Origin: Lactonifactor sp. BIOML-A5
GTDB lineage: Bacteria; Bacillota; Clostridia; Lachnospirales; Lachnospiraceae
NCBI RefSeq assembly: GCF_009677585.1
Contig: NZ_WKYV01000031.1
Location: forward strand, 1 to 50,269
Length of the DNA: 50,269 nt
Direction: 5' to 3'
Shown here: in pieces, positions 8,656 through 17,962 of the stretch
Position numbering within the stretch: the stretch's first letter is position 1
How the letters are laid out: every line of letters begins with the position of its first letter
Notes under the pieces: model-generated
Database searches by the model: none
Seen by the model: only the letters and a program-made list of their open reading frames with translations
Told to the model about the DNA's origin: nothing
Translations under genes and position numbers: made by a program

Positions 8656-9702
8656 ATGAACGGAAAAAAGGATGTAAGACTTACGCAGATGACAAAAACA
8701 GCAGGGTGAGCGGCCAAGATAGGTCCTGAGACCCTTGCCCAAGTTTTGGGCAAGCTGCCGAAGTTTTACGATGAGAAGCTGCTGGTGGGGGTGGAAACCT
8801 CCGATGATGCGGCAGTGTATCAGATTACAGATGAGATTGCAATGATACAGACAGTAGATTTTTTTACGCCTGTAGCTGACGATCCTTTTACTTTTGGCCA
8901 GATTGCGGCGGCCAATTCCCTGAGTGATGCTTATGCTATGGGAGGTGAACCCAAGATTGCACTTAATATTGTAGGATTTCCCAATTGTCTGGATCCGGAG
9001 ATTTTGGGAGAAATCCTGGCCGGCGGAGCTTCTAAAGTGCAGGAGGCCCAAGCTGTGCTGGTGGGCGGCCACTCGATTCAGGATGACGAGCCGAAATATG
9101 GCCTGTGTGTGACAGGATTTGTACATCCTGGTAAACTGTGGAAGAATTATGGAGCAATGCCAGGTGATGTGCTGATCCTGACGAAGCCTGTGGGAAGCGG
9201 TATTATCAACACTGCCGTAAAAGCCGGGATGGCTTCCGGTGAGGCAAAACAGGCAGTGATCAAAGTGATGACCGCACTTAACAAAACGGCGAAGGAGGTT
9301 CTGGAACGATATCCGGTACATAGCTGTACAGATATTACCGGATTCGGACTGGGGGGCCATTGCCTGGAGATGGCAAAAGCAAGCGAAGTTACATTGGAAA
9401 TTCATACCCGGAAGATTCCTCTGATCCCGGAGGCAGATGCTTATGCACGCATGGGGCTGGTGCCTGCGGGGGCTTATCAGAACAGAAGCTATGCAAAAAA
9501 CGATGTGATGCTGGCAGAATTGCCGGAATATCTGACCGATCTTGTCTTTGATCCCCAGACTTCAGGGGGACTTCTGGCATCTGTGGAGGAGAAGTATGCG
9601 GAGGATATCCTGCATGGATTTGCACAGCAGGGACTTGCCGGACAGGCCGCTGTGATTGGAAGGGTACTGCAGAAGGATAAAAAGTATCTTCATTTGTTAT
9701 GA
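8656..9702 (+). CDS. selD: Selenide, water dikinase (selenoprotein form, in-frame UGA)
   Basis: 348-residue enzyme that makes selenophosphate from selenide and ATP, the selenium donor for Sec-tRNA. The true frame starts at the ATG at 8656 behind AAGGAGGAG and reads through a TGA at 8707-8709. That gives residues TAG-Sec-AAKIGPETL at the place where Cys or Sec is catalytic in SelD. Downstream are the AIRS-type ATP-binding segments, including ETSDDAAVYQI, TVDFFTPVADDPF, DAYAMGG, VLVGGHSIQDDEPKYG and TDITGFGLGGH. Simple gene callers would start at 8746 and lose the active site. It heads the selD-selA-selB unit, with a terminator-like hairpin before selA. Autocatalytic dependence on its own product is known for Sec-type SelD. 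Confidence 0.95.
8734..8754 (+). promoter_or_regulatory. Candidate bacterial SECIS hairpin in selD
   Basis: Downstream of the UGA at 8707, CTTGCCCA (8734-8741) pairs with TGGGCAAG (8747-8754) around the loop AGTTT. Bacterial SECIS elements lie just 3' of the UGA within the coding region. The loop shares AGTTTT with the hairpin after the prdB UGA, but the distance to the UGA differs. Confidence 0.5.
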
Positions 9703-9711
9703 CATGAGGGA

Positions 9712-9746
9712 ACCGGACAGCTCCAAAAGGGGTGTCCGGTTTTTTA
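9712..9746 (+). terminator. Terminator-like hairpin between selD and selA
   Basis: ACCGGACA (9712-9719) pairs with TGTCCGGT (9733-9740) and is followed by six or more T residues. It lies in the short selD-selA gap. It either separates the two transcripts or attenuates readthrough, giving more selD than selA/selB message. Confidence 0.7.
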
Positions 9747-9764
9747 GGAAGTGAGAAAAAATGT

Positions 9765-11174
9765 ATGGATAAAGGTAAATATTTCCGAAGAATACCTAAA
9801 GTAGATATTCTGTTGGAAGAGGCAAAGAAGGAAGGACTTTTGACTAAGTATGACAGAGATCTGGTGGTGGCTGGGATTCGCCAGGTAACGGATGAGCTGC
9901 GGAGCTTCCTCGGAGGATGCGAACAGGAACAAGCGGCAGAAAGAAGACTGGATACGGTTATGGAATTGCTGAAAGAGAGGCTTGAGGAGCAGGACAGATG
10001 CCGGGTTCAAAGAGTGATCAATGGAACAGGAACACTCCTTCACACGAATCTGGGAAGATCCCCTATTGGGGAAAAGCATGCAGAGTACCTGAGGCATGTG
10101 GTCACCGGATACTCAAACCTGGAATATGACCTGGATACTGGGGGACGGGGAGAGCGGTACAGCCATTTTGAGGACCTCGTATGTCAGATTACCGGGGGAG
10201 AGGCGGCTGTGGCGGTGAACAACAACGCGGCAGCAGTACTGTTGATACTAAGCGCTCTGGTAAAAGGAAAGGAAGCCATTGTTTCCAGGGGAGAGCTGGT
10301 AGAAATCGGCGGCAAATTCAGAATACCCGAGGTCATGGAGCAAAGCGGAGGAATTCTCAGAGAGGTTGGAACCACCAATAAAACCCGTCTGGAAGATTAC
10401 AGAGCGGTTATAGGAGAGAACACAGGGGCGATTCTGAAGGTTCATACCAGCAATTACCGAATTACCGGGTTTACGGAGAGTGTGGGGATTGAGGAACTGG
10501 CGGGACTTGGCGCCAAATTTGGGGTGCCTGTGATTGAGGATTTGGGAAGCGGCGTAATGGTGGACTTGAGAGCTTATGGGCTTTCCCACGAGCCCATGGT
10601 TCAGGAATCTATAAGGCGCGGCGCCGATATTGTCTGCTTCAGCGGTGATAAACTGCTGGGAGGACCACAGGCGGGGATTATTACAGGAAAAAAAGAGTAT
10701 ATTGATAAGATGAAGAGACATCCTCTGATGAGAGCGATGCGGATAGACAAGTTTACAGTGACTGTGCTGGAACAGATTTTCAGGGAATACCGTACTCCCT
10801 CGAGGCTGGATCAGAATCTTCCGGTCTTTGCAATGTTGTCCCAGAGCGTGGAGCAGCTGAAAGAGAAGGCTGTCCGGCTGGCAGATTCTCTGCACATACA
10901 TGAGAAGGATGCTGTGGTACAGGTGGAGCCCTGTGCTTCCCAGGTGGGAGGCGGAGCGCTGCCTGGAGAGGTTATTGAGAGTTTCGGGGTTACGGTACAG
11001 GGGAAAACCATAACCTGTGAGGAACTGGAGGAAAGGCTGAGAAAAGGGAATCCGCCTGTTATCTGCCGTGTGGAGAAAGACAGGATTTGGCTTGATATGA
11101 GAACCATCCAGGAGGAGGAGATTCCCCAGGCGGCTGAAAGGATGAATAAAATATTTGGAGACACTCACTTATGA
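9765..11174 (+). CDS. selA: L-seryl-tRNA(Sec) selenium transferase
   Basis: 469-residue PLP enzyme that converts Ser-tRNA(Sec) to Sec-tRNA(Sec) using selenophosphate. The N-terminal part has the SelA tRNA-binding region (RRIPKVDILLEEAKKEG). The core has VINGTGTLLHTNLGRSPI, and the PLP lysine in SGDKLLGGPQAG is residue 296, matching the position in E. coli SelA. The start was placed at the ATG at 9765; an upstream in-frame start lies inside the terminator-like hairpin. It overlaps selB by four bases (ATGA), so the two are translationally coupled. Confidence 0.96.
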   Translation: MDKGKYFRRIPKVDILLEEAKKEGLLTKYDRDLVVAGIRQVTDELRSFLGGCEQEQAAERRLDTVMELLKERLEEQDRCRVQRVINGTGTLLHTNLGRSPIGEKHAEYLRHVVTGYSNLEYDLDTGGRGERYSHFEDLVCQITGGEAAVAVNNNAAAVLLILSALVKGKEAIVSRGELVEIGGKFRIPEVMEQSGGILREVGTTNKTRLEDYRAVIGENTGAILKVHTSNYRITGFTESVGIEELAGLGAKFGVPVIEDLGSGVMVDLRAYGLSHEPMVQESIRRGADIVCFSGDKLLGGPQAGIITGKKEYIDKMKRHPLMRAMRIDKFTVTVLEQIFREYRTPSRLDQNLPVFAMLSQSVEQLKEKAVRLADSLHIHEKDAVVQVEPCASQVGGGALPGEVIESFGVTVQGKTITCEELEERLRKGNPPVICRVEKDRIWLDMRTIQEEEIPQAAERMNKIFGDTHL

Positions 11175-13081
11175 AAAATATAATTATAGGGACTGCCGGA
11201 CATATTGATCATGGAAAGACCACTCTGATCCGTGCACTGACAGGGCGGGAAACGGATCGTCTGAAGGAAGAAAAAAAGCGGGGAATTACCATTGATTTGG
11301 GCTTCACATACTTCGATCTGCCAGATGGAAGCCGGGCAGGTATCATTGATGTCCCCGGCCATGAAAAGTTTGTCCATAATATGGTGGCAGGGGTGGCAGG
11401 GATGGACATGGTCCTTCTGGTCATTGCAGCTGACGAGGGAATTATGCCCCAGACAAGAGAACATCTGGATATTCTGGAACAGCTGGGAGTTGAGAACTAT
11501 ATTATCGTTCTGAATAAATGTGACTTGGTGGATCCTGACCGGATGGAAGAAATGAAAAGAGGAATCCTGGAAGGACTGTCTGATTCCAGAGCCGCCAGTG
11601 CGCCCATGGTGGAAGTATCGGCGGCCACAGGTTACGGAATCCAGGAGCTGGTCCATGTGATCCAAAAGACAGCAGTCCTGCTTCCGGAGAGAGACAGAGA
11701 CACAATTTTCAGGCTCCCCGCGGACCGTGTGTTTTCTGTGGCTGGCTTCGGAACCGTGGTAACAGGAACGGTTCTGTCAGGAGCGCTCAGCAGAGGAGAA
11801 CAGGTGGAATTATTTCCCAGGGGGACGGTATGCCGGGTCAGAAGTATTCAGGTGCATGGTCAGGACTGCCAAAGCTGCAGTGCAGGGCAAAGGGCTGCCA
11901 TTAATCTTTCAAATGTAAAGAGAGAGGAGGTTGCCAGGGGGGACGTCCTGGCGGCCTGCGGGAGCATGAAGAAAACCATGATGCTGGATGTGCGTCTGCA
12001 TATGCTGCCTTCCTCCTCAAGAGTTTTGAAAAATAGAGCCAGGGTACATCTATTTACGGGAACCAGCCAGGTTCTCTGCCGTGCCGTGCTGTTAGAGACA
12101 GAGGAACTGAAGCCGGGAGAGTCTGCATTGGCGGAACTTCGGCTGGAAGATGAAGTAGCGGTGAGAAAGGAGGACCGGTTTATCATCCGTTTCTATTCCC
12201 CTGTGGAAACTATAGGGGGCGGCATTGTCATTGAGGCAAACCCCAGAAAAAAGAAGAGGTTTGAAGAAAAGGGACTTGAGGAGCTTAGAGGAAGGGAGCA
12301 TGGCTCTCTGTCTCATATATTGGAACTTCAGGTGAAAAGCCATTGGGATACAGGAATTACTCTTCAGGAGCTTGCACAGATAGCCGGAGTATCAGAGGAG
12401 GAGGCAGAAGAGGGGATTTGCGTTCTGGAAAAACAGGGCAGTATCCTTCGATTTCCTATGAAAAATCAGGTTTATTTGTGGCACAGAAGCTATGCACAAG
12501 AGCTGTTGGAGAGAGTACGAGATAATTTGCGGGAATTTCATGAGAAGAATCCTTACAAACCAGGGATGAATAAATCTCAGATAAAAATGAATACGGCTGC
12601 GGCACAAAAAGCGGGAGTGTTTGACTTATTTATTGAGAGAATGGAAGGGGAGAAGCAGCTGGCGAGAGACAGAGAGTTCCTGCGCCTTTATGAGTTTCAG
12701 ATTGAAAAGGATTCCAGGTATCAGAGAGTCAGAAGAAAAATGGAACGTGTTTTTCTGAAGGCACAGTTTGATCTTGTACGGTTCTCTGAGATTGTTTTTA
12801 CGGAGACAGATCCTGAGGTCATCGCAGATGTTCTGGCTCAGGAAATGGCGGAAGGGCGCATTGTAAAGGTGGCAGAGAATCTGTATACTTTGTCCGGAAT
12901 CATGGAGAAGGCAAAGGCGGCAATTCTTGAAAAGCTGGACAGAGACGGCTCTGTGACCATAGCAGAAGTCAGGGACCTTTTGAATACCAGCCGGAAAAGT
13001 GCTAAGCCTATCCTGGAATATATGGACGTACTTCACATTACAAGAAAAGAAGGCAGGGAAAGCGAAAGGGTGGCTTACTGA
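11171..13081 (+). CDS. selB: Selenocysteine-specific elongation factor
   Basis: 636-residue GTPase that brings Sec-tRNA(Sec) to UGA codons next to a SECIS element. The G1 motif GTAGHIDHGKT, the switch region RGITIDLGF, DVPGHEKF and NKCDLV are all present. They are followed by EF-Tu-like domains 2 and 3 and a long C-terminal region of winged-helix repeats (about residues 370-636) that binds the SECIS RNA. Its length is normal. It overlaps selA by four bases and its stop overlaps the LysR start by one base (TGATG), indicating one operon. No tRNA-Sec gene was recognised nearby. Confidence 0.96.
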   Translation: MKNIIIGTAGHIDHGKTTLIRALTGRETDRLKEEKKRGITIDLGFTYFDLPDGSRAGIIDVPGHEKFVHNMVAGVAGMDMVLLVIAADEGIMPQTREHLDILEQLGVENYIIVLNKCDLVDPDRMEEMKRGILEGLSDSRAASAPMVEVSAATGYGIQELVHVIQKTAVLLPERDRDTIFRLPADRVFSVAGFGTVVTGTVLSGALSRGEQVELFPRGTVCRVRSIQVHGQDCQSCSAGQRAAINLSNVKREEVARGDVLAACGSMKKTMMLDVRLHMLPSSSRVLKNRARVHLFTGTSQVLCRAVLLETEELKPGESALAELRLEDEVAVRKEDRFIIRFYSPVETIGGGIVIEANPRKKKRFEEKGLEELRGREHGSLSHILELQVKSHWDTGITLQELAQIAGVSEEEAEEGICVLEKQGSILRFPMKNQVYLWHRSYAQELLERVRDNLREFHEKNPYKPGMNKSQIKMNTAAAQKAGVFDLFIERMEGEKQLARDREFLRLYEFQIEKDSRYQRVRRKMERVFLKAQFDLVRFSEIVFTETDPEVIADVLAQEMAEGRIVKVAENLYTLSGIMEKAKAAILEKLDRDGSVTIAEVRDLLNTSRKSAKPILEYMDVLHITRKEGRESERVAY

Positions 13082-13986
13082 TGAATCTGATACAACTGGA
13101 GGCTTTTATCCGGGTAGCTGACAGTGGCAGCTTTTCCCAGGCGGCAAGAGAGCTTTTTCTTACACAGCCTACTGTTAGTTCCCACATCTCAGGTTTGGAA
13201 AAGGAACTGAATGCCAGACTTTTTGTCAGAACGACAAAAAGTGTTTCTTTGACGGATCAGGGAAGGATTCTTTACCGGTATGCTTATAAGATATTGGAGC
13301 TGGAGAAGAAAATACTGCAGGAGTTTTCTACCGTTGAAGAAGAGAGTGATTCCCTGACTATAGCAGCGTCTACAATCCCGTCTCAGTATATACTGCCCCG
13401 GGTAGTGCCGGCATTCAGCGTCAAATATCCCCAGGTTCAGTTTTCTCTTCTGGAGAATGACAGCGAGGGTGTTGTTAAAAAGATTCTTGGAGATGAGGCT
13501 GAGATAGGGATCACGGGAACAAGGCTTCCCGGGTATCCCTGTCACTATCAGATGCTGTGCCGGGACAGGCTGGTTATCATTACACCGGATACGGGAAAGT
13601 TCCGGGAATGGAAGGAAAAGAGTTTTTCTCTGGAAGAGCTGATGAGAGAGCCTGTGATTATGAGAGAAGAGGGATCCGGAACCAGGAAGGAAGCTGAGAA
13701 CTATCTGGTATCCCAGGGGATCCCTCTATCTGAAATCAAAGTCATCGCAAGTATCAGCAATCAGGAGACCATTAAACAGTCTGTGCGAAACGGACTTGGA
13801 ATTTCTATTATTTCCAGTTGGGCAGCCCGGGAGGATGTACAGGAGGGGCGTATTTTGGAATTCAGTCCCAGAGAAGAGATGTATCGGGAACTTTACCTGG
13901 TGCGCAGGAAGGGACGCAATCTGCCCAAAAGCGCCAGGGCGTTCTGGGACTTTATCAGAGATTTTTTTCAAAGTAAAAGTGTATAG
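13081..13986 (+). CDS. LysR-family transcriptional regulator
   Basis: 301-residue regulator. It has an N-terminal winged helix-turn-helix (SFSQAARELFLTQPTVSSHI) and a periplasmic-binding-protein-like effector domain from about residue 90 to the end. The start codon overlaps the selB stop, so it is co-translated with the selenocysteine machinery. The selenium-related genes downstream and the palindrome at 13999 make it a plausible regulator of sulfur or selenium supply (CysB/CysL-like logic). That role is inferred from position only. The co-inducer is unknown. Confidence 0.85.
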   Translation: MNLIQLEAFIRVADSGSFSQAARELFLTQPTVSSHISGLEKELNARLFVRTTKSVSLTDQGRILYRYAYKILELEKKILQEFSTVEEESDSLTIAASTIPSQYILPRVVPAFSVKYPQVQFSLLENDSEGVVKKILGDEAEIGITGTRLPGYPCHYQMLCRDRLVIITPDTGKFREWKEKSFSLEELMREPVIMREEGSGTRKEAENYLVSQGIPLSEIKVIASISNQETIKQSVRNGLGISIISSWAAREDVQEGRILEFSPREEMYRELYLVRRKGRNLPKSARAFWDFIRDFFQSKSV

Positions 13987-13998
13987 AGATATTTATTG

Positions 13999-14035
13999 AT
14001 AAAATCTATAAGTGCAGGAGCCTTATAGATTTTAT
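13999..14035. promoter_or_regulatory. Perfect AT-rich inverted repeat after the LysR gene
   Basis: A 14-bp perfect inverted repeat (13999-14012 with 14022-14035, core AAAATCTATAAG) has a 9-base loop. It lies just after the LysR stop and before the desulfurase gene. It may be the terminator of the selAB-lysR unit, as the right arm contains TTTT, or a binding site for the LysR protein. Confidence 0.55.
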
Positions 14036-14123
14036 TGATTTTACAATAATTTTGTTTATTGATATAGTTATGGATAGAAAATATTGTCAAATATAGTAGG
14101 GGCAGGGAAGGAACTGTAAAATT

Positions 14124-15257
14124 ATGATATATCTGGACAATGCAGCAACCACTCTTATTAAGCCGGATTGTGTTATTGAAGCTGTCTGCGGTGCTATGAG
14201 CCACATGGGGAATTCCGGCAGGGGCAGCCACGGCGCGTCCCTGGACGCTGCCAGGACAATCTATGAAGCGCGGGAGGCTGCAGCCCGCTTTTTTGGATTT
14301 GAAGATCCCACCCGCGTGGTGTTTACTTCCAATATAACAGAGAGTCTTAACACAGTGATAGGGGGGCTCTTTAAGGCCGGCGATCATATCATCACTACAG
14401 CGCTTGAGCACAATTCTGTTCTCAGGCCTTTATACCTTCTGGAAGAGCAGGGACTGGATCTAACCATTGTGCCGGCTGGAAAAGACGGCACTATCTGCTG
14501 TGGGGATATTGAGAGGGCGGTACGCCCTGAGACAAGGGCAGTCATATGTACGCACGCCTCTAATCTTACGGGAAACCTTGTGGATATCCAAGGTGTGGGG
14601 GACATCTGCAGGAACCATGAGATTCTGTTTATTCTGGATTCGGCCCAGACAGCGGGGGTTTTCCCCATTCATATGGGAAAAATGAAGATTGATATTCTCT
14701 GTTTTACCGGACATAAGGGGCTGTACGGTCCCCAGGGTACAGGGGGAATCTGTATCCGTGAGGGGATAGAGATACATCCACTGAAAGTAGGGGGAAGCGG
14801 AGTACATACTTATGACAGAAGGCATCCGTCTGTGATGCCTGCGGCACTGGAAGCGGGAACCTTAAACGGCCATGGAATTGCCGGGCTGCTTGCGGCCATA
14901 CGCTGGCTGGAAGAGACTGGAATAGACAATATCCGCAGAAAGGAAGATGCTCTGATGCGGCGGTTTTATGAGGGGGTATGTACCATACCAGGTATAAAAA
15001 TATATGGCGATTTTACGCAGAAAGATCGGGCGGCAATTGTAGCTTTGAATCTGGGGGACTATGATTCCGGGGAAGTGAGTGACGAGCTTTCCTGCCATTA
15101 CGGAATCTCCACCAGACCGGGGGCCCATTGCGCGCCTTTGATGCATCAGGCCCTGGGAACCGTGGAACAGGGAGCAGTCAGGTTTTCTTTTTCTTATTTT
15201 AATACAGAGGAAGAAACAGACAGAGCTGTGGAGGCGGTCAGGGAGCTGGCGTGCTAG
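14124..15257 (+). CDS. Class V cysteine desulfurase / selenocysteine lyase-like protein
   Basis: 377-residue PLP enzyme of the NifS/SufS superfamily, in the clostridial subgroup annotated as cysteine desulfurase family protein. The N-terminus IYLDNAATTLIKP is typical. The PLP lysine is in CFTGHKGLYGPQG, and the active-site cysteine in TRPGAHCAPLMH sits as in SufS/CsdB. It would release sulfur from cysteine or selenium from selenocysteine. Placed between selAB-lysR and a YedE-YedF pair, it most likely mobilises selenium for SelD; this is inference from context. The ATG at 14124 is preceded by a weak GGGAAGGAAC site. Confidence 0.88.
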   Translation: MIYLDNAATTLIKPDCVIEAVCGAMSHMGNSGRGSHGASLDAARTIYEAREAAARFFGFEDPTRVVFTSNITESLNTVIGGLFKAGDHIITTALEHNSVLRPLYLLEEQGLDLTIVPAGKDGTICCGDIERAVRPETRAVICTHASNLTGNLVDIQGVGDICRNHEILFILDSAQTAGVFPIHMGKMKIDILCFTGHKGLYGPQGTGGICIREGIEIHPLKVGGSGVHTYDRRHPSVMPAALEAGTLNGHGIAGLLAAIRWLEETGIDNIRRKEDALMRRFYEGVCTIPGIKIYGDFTQKDRAAIVALNLGDYDSGEVSDELSCHYGISTRPGAHCAPLMHQALGTVEQGAVRFSFSYFNTEEETDRAVEAVRELAC

Positions 15258-15312
15258 ATGAAGACGGGGATTCCCGATTCATATATATATTACTTTTTGG
15301 AGGAGAAAGAAA

Positions 15313-16404
15313 ATGAATGTATGCAGCTCAAAAAAAACACTACTGCTCTCAGGCGTGATTCTGGGAGTGATCGCAGCGCTGCTGGCCTATTTTGGAAACC
15401 CTAAAAATATGGCTATCTGTGTGGCCTGCTTTATCAGGGACAGCGCCGGAGCTATGAAACTTCACCAGGCGCCTATTGTCCAATACTTCAGACCTGAGAT
15501 TGTGGGATTTGCAGGAGGCTCTTTTCTGATTGCCATAGCCACTAAGGAATACCGTTCTACAGCAGGATCTTCCCCTATGATACGCTTTTTGCTAGGGGTT
15601 ATTATGATGATTGGTTCTCTGGTGTTTTTAGGATGTCCTCTTCGTATGGTACTGCGTATGGCGGCTGGCGATCTTAATGCCTATGTAGCCCTGGTGGGAT
15701 TCGTCTTTGGGGTGGCAACCGGCAGTCTGGCGCTGAAGAAGGGCTTTAGCCTGGGAAGAGCCTATGAAACAAAGGCGGCAAGCGGTGCAGTTTTACCTGT
15801 TGTTCTGGGGGTTCTGCTTATTCTCAGTGTTACCACTTCATTATTTGCAGCCAGCACAGAGGGCCCTGGAAGTATGCATGCGCCAATATTAGTATCGCTT
15901 TTCGGGGCGCTGCTTTTCGGGGCTGTGGCCCAGAAGAGCAGGGCATGTTTTGCAGGCAGTATCCGGGATATTGTTCTTATGAAGAACTTTGATTTACTTA
16001 CAATTATCGGCGGACTTTTTGCGGTCATGCTTCTGTACAATGCAGTCACAGGAAATTTTGTGCTTTCATTTACCGGACAGCCGGTTGCACATTCCATGCA
16101 TGTCTGGAACCTTCTTGGGATGTATGTTGTGGGCTTCGCTGCAGTTCTGGCCGGTGGTTGTCCTCTCAGGCAGCTGATTTTGGCGGGCCAGGGTTCTTCG
16201 GATTCTGCTGTTACGTTTCTGGGGATGCTTGTGGGGGCTGCCGTCTGCCACAACTTCAACCTGGCGGGAGCAGCGGCAAAGGCGGCTACAGAGACTGAGG
16301 CAGCGGTGGCCGGAGGCCCGGCACTTCCCGGCAAGGTTGCTGTCATTGGCTGTATCGCTGTACTGCTGTTTTTGGGATTCTGCAGAAGAGAAAAACAGGA
16401 ATGA
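15313..16404 (+). CDS. yedE: YedE/YeeE-family selenium (sulfur) transporter
   Basis: 363-residue membrane protein with about ten hydrophobic helices. It shows the paired YeeE/YedE motifs FLGCPLRMVLRMAAGD and AGGCPLRQLILAGQG, whose cysteines are thought to relay the chalcogen. An additional Cys pair lies in AICVACFIRD near the N-terminus. Members next to yedF and selD are regarded as putative selenium transporters, whereas other members carry thiosulfate. The GGAGGAGAAAG site precedes the ATG. The 30-base gap to yedF indicates co-transcription. Confidence 0.88.
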   Translation: MNVCSSKKTLLLSGVILGVIAALLAYFGNPKNMAICVACFIRDSAGAMKLHQAPIVQYFRPEIVGFAGGSFLIAIATKEYRSTAGSSPMIRFLLGVIMMIGSLVFLGCPLRMVLRMAAGDLNAYVALVGFVFGVATGSLALKKGFSLGRAYETKAASGAVLPVVLGVLLILSVTTSLFAASTEGPGSMHAPILVSLFGALLFGAVAQKSRACFAGSIRDIVLMKNFDLLTIIGGLFAVMLLYNAVTGNFVLSFTGQPVAHSMHVWNLLGMYVVGFAAVLAGGCPLRQLILAGQGSSDSAVTFLGMLVGAAVCHNFNLAGAAAKAATETEAAVAGGPALPGKVAVIGCIAVLLFLGFCRREKQE

Positions 16405-16434
16405 GAAGTCTTAGAATAGAAAAGAGGTATTGTT

Positions 16435-16641
16435 ATGATAGAAGTAGACGCAAGAGGGCTATCCTGTCCGGAGCCTTTGATGATGACCCAGGCAGCCCTG
16501 AAAAAATGCAAGGGTGAGTCTGTTAAAGTGCTGGTAAGCGAGGCGCACGCCAGGAGCAATGTGGAAAAATACGGAAAGGCCCAGGGAAAAGAGGTAACAG
16601 TCACTTCTGTGGGGAATGATTTTGAGATTGTGCTGGAATAG
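16435..16641 (+). CDS. yedF: YedF/TusA-like sulfur or selenium carrier
   Basis: 68-residue SirA/TusA-fold protein. It carries the conserved motif ARGLSCPEPLMMTQAAL with the Cys-Pro pair at residues about 11-12 that forms the persulfide or perselenide. Full YedF proteins have a C-terminal DsrE-like domain that is absent here, so this is the short form. It follows the yedE gene by 30 bases, and the two together are expected to feed selenium to SelD. The ATG is preceded by AAAGAGG. Confidence 0.88.
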   Translation: MIEVDARGLSCPEPLMMTQAALKKCKGESVKVLVSEAHARSNVEKYGKAQGKEVTVTSVGNDFEIVLE

Positions 16642-16650
16642 CATTCAGGT

Positions 16651-17913
16651 TTATTCTACAATTTCCCGGGTATAATCCACCTTTCGTTTTTCCTTTGAGA
16701 TACCCCCGGCCATATGCTCTACCGGCTGCCTCAGGAATGAGGCACGCATCACGGCATCAGTTCCGAACTTTTTTCGTATCTCATCCACTGCCTGGTCCAT
16801 TTTCTCCAGCTTTTCATAATCCGTATGATCAAACAGGGAGATCTGTCTTGCGGCATCATCTTTGGAAAGTTTTCCGGTATGAATGCCTAGATGGCGGATA
16901 GGGGTGCCGTCCCACAGCTCATCGAACAGCCTGCAGGCAGCCTGATGTATTTCTGCGGTAATGTTGGTGGAAGAGGGGAGCATCATTTGATGAGATACTG
17001 TATTCAATTCAAAATCTTTAATTGCTACAGACACCAACTCTGCCCGGATGCTGTCTCTCCGAAGTCTGGCAGAAACTGTCTCCGCCAGAGAGAGGAGAAT
17101 CATCCGGGCTGTACCTCCGTCTGTAACATCAAAGGCTATGGTAGTGCTGTTGCCATAGCCTTTATTATCTTCAGGGACTGCCTCCACCACAGACATATCC
17201 CTTCCATTGGCAAAATTCCAGATGACTTCCCCATATTTTTTCAGATGATGCCTCAGAACATCAGGATCTGTATTGGCCAGCTCTCCTATGGTGTAGATGC
17301 CCAGAGTATTTAACTTCCTTTCAGTAGCCCTGCCGATAGAAAACATTTCCTTTACCGGAAGGGGCCACATCTTTTGGGAAATATGTTCCGGAAAGAGGGT
17401 GTGAACCAAATCAGGCTTCTTAAAATCAGATGCCATCTTAGCCAGCAATTTATTGGAGGAAACTCCGATATTCACAGTAAATCCCAGTTCCTCCCGTATA
17501 CGGTCTTTTAACGTATGGGCAAATACTGTTAAATCTCCCAGAAGTCCTTCCATCCCTGTCATATCCATGAAGGCTTCGTCAATGCTGTACTGTTCCACTG
17601 CCGGAGAGTATTCTTTCAGAATATCCAAAAAGGCTTTGGAGCATTTTTTATATAGTTCATAGTGAGGCGGCACCAGTTTCAGATTTGGACACTTCTTAAG
17701 GGCATTCACCACAGGTTCGCCTGTTTTTACACCGTATGCTTTCGCGGGAATGGATTTGGCCAGTATGATCCCCCGGCGTTTTGCCATATCCCCCCCTACG
17801 GCAGCAGGAATGGTCCGCAGGTCCAGCGTTCCTTCCAGGTTGCGCAGCCTGTATACTGCCTCCCAGGACAGAAACGCGCTGTTAACATCAATATGATAAA
17901 TAACTGTCTTCAC
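16651..17913 (-). CDS. dinB: DNA polymerase IV (Y-family)
   Basis: 420-residue translesion DNA polymerase. Motifs are IYHIDVNSAFLSWEAV (metal-binding Asp) and YSIDEAFMDMTG (catalytic Asp-Glu), followed by thumb segments with FSIGRATERKLNTLGI. The little-finger domain runs to about residue 360 and a family-typical tail follows. The reading frame begins with GTG at 17913 behind AGAGGTGG; the nearby ATG is out of frame. It lies 49 bases downstream of the aldehyde dehydrogenase on the same strand, so a shared transcript is likely. A LexA-like box lies upstream of that gene. Confidence 0.93.
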   Translation of the reverse strand: MKTVIYHIDVNSAFLSWEAVYRLRNLEGTLDLRTIPAAVGGDMAKRRGIILAKSIPAKAYGVKTGEPVVNALKKCPNLKLVPPHYELYKKCSKAFLDILKEYSPAVEQYSIDEAFMDMTGMEGLLGDLTVFAHTLKDRIREELGFTVNIGVSSNKLLAKMASDFKKPDLVHTLFPEHISQKMWPLPVKEMFSIGRATERKLNTLGIYTIGELANTDPDVLRHHLKKYGEVIWNFANGRDMSVVEAVPEDNKGYGNSTTIAFDVTDGGTARMILLSLAETVSARLRRDSIRAELVSVAIKDFELNTVSHQMMLPSSTNITAEIHQAACRLFDELWDGTPIRHLGIHTGKLSKDDAARQISLFDHTDYEKLEKMDQAVDEIRKKFGTDAVMRASFLRQPVEHMAGGISKEKRKVDYTREIVE

Positions 17914-17962
17914 TCATACCACCTCTGTTTTACTCGTTCGCTCCCGGAAGGGGATTCTTTTA

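Noticed and set aside
8707..8709. selD taken as starting downstream at 8746
   Set aside because: The region before 8746 encodes the SelD catalytic segment with Sec, and a good ribosome binding site precedes 8656.
13987..14123. tRNA-Sec gene between lysR and the desulfurase
   Set aside because: The gap is AT-rich without tRNA arms or CCA-type end; no selC was found in the window.
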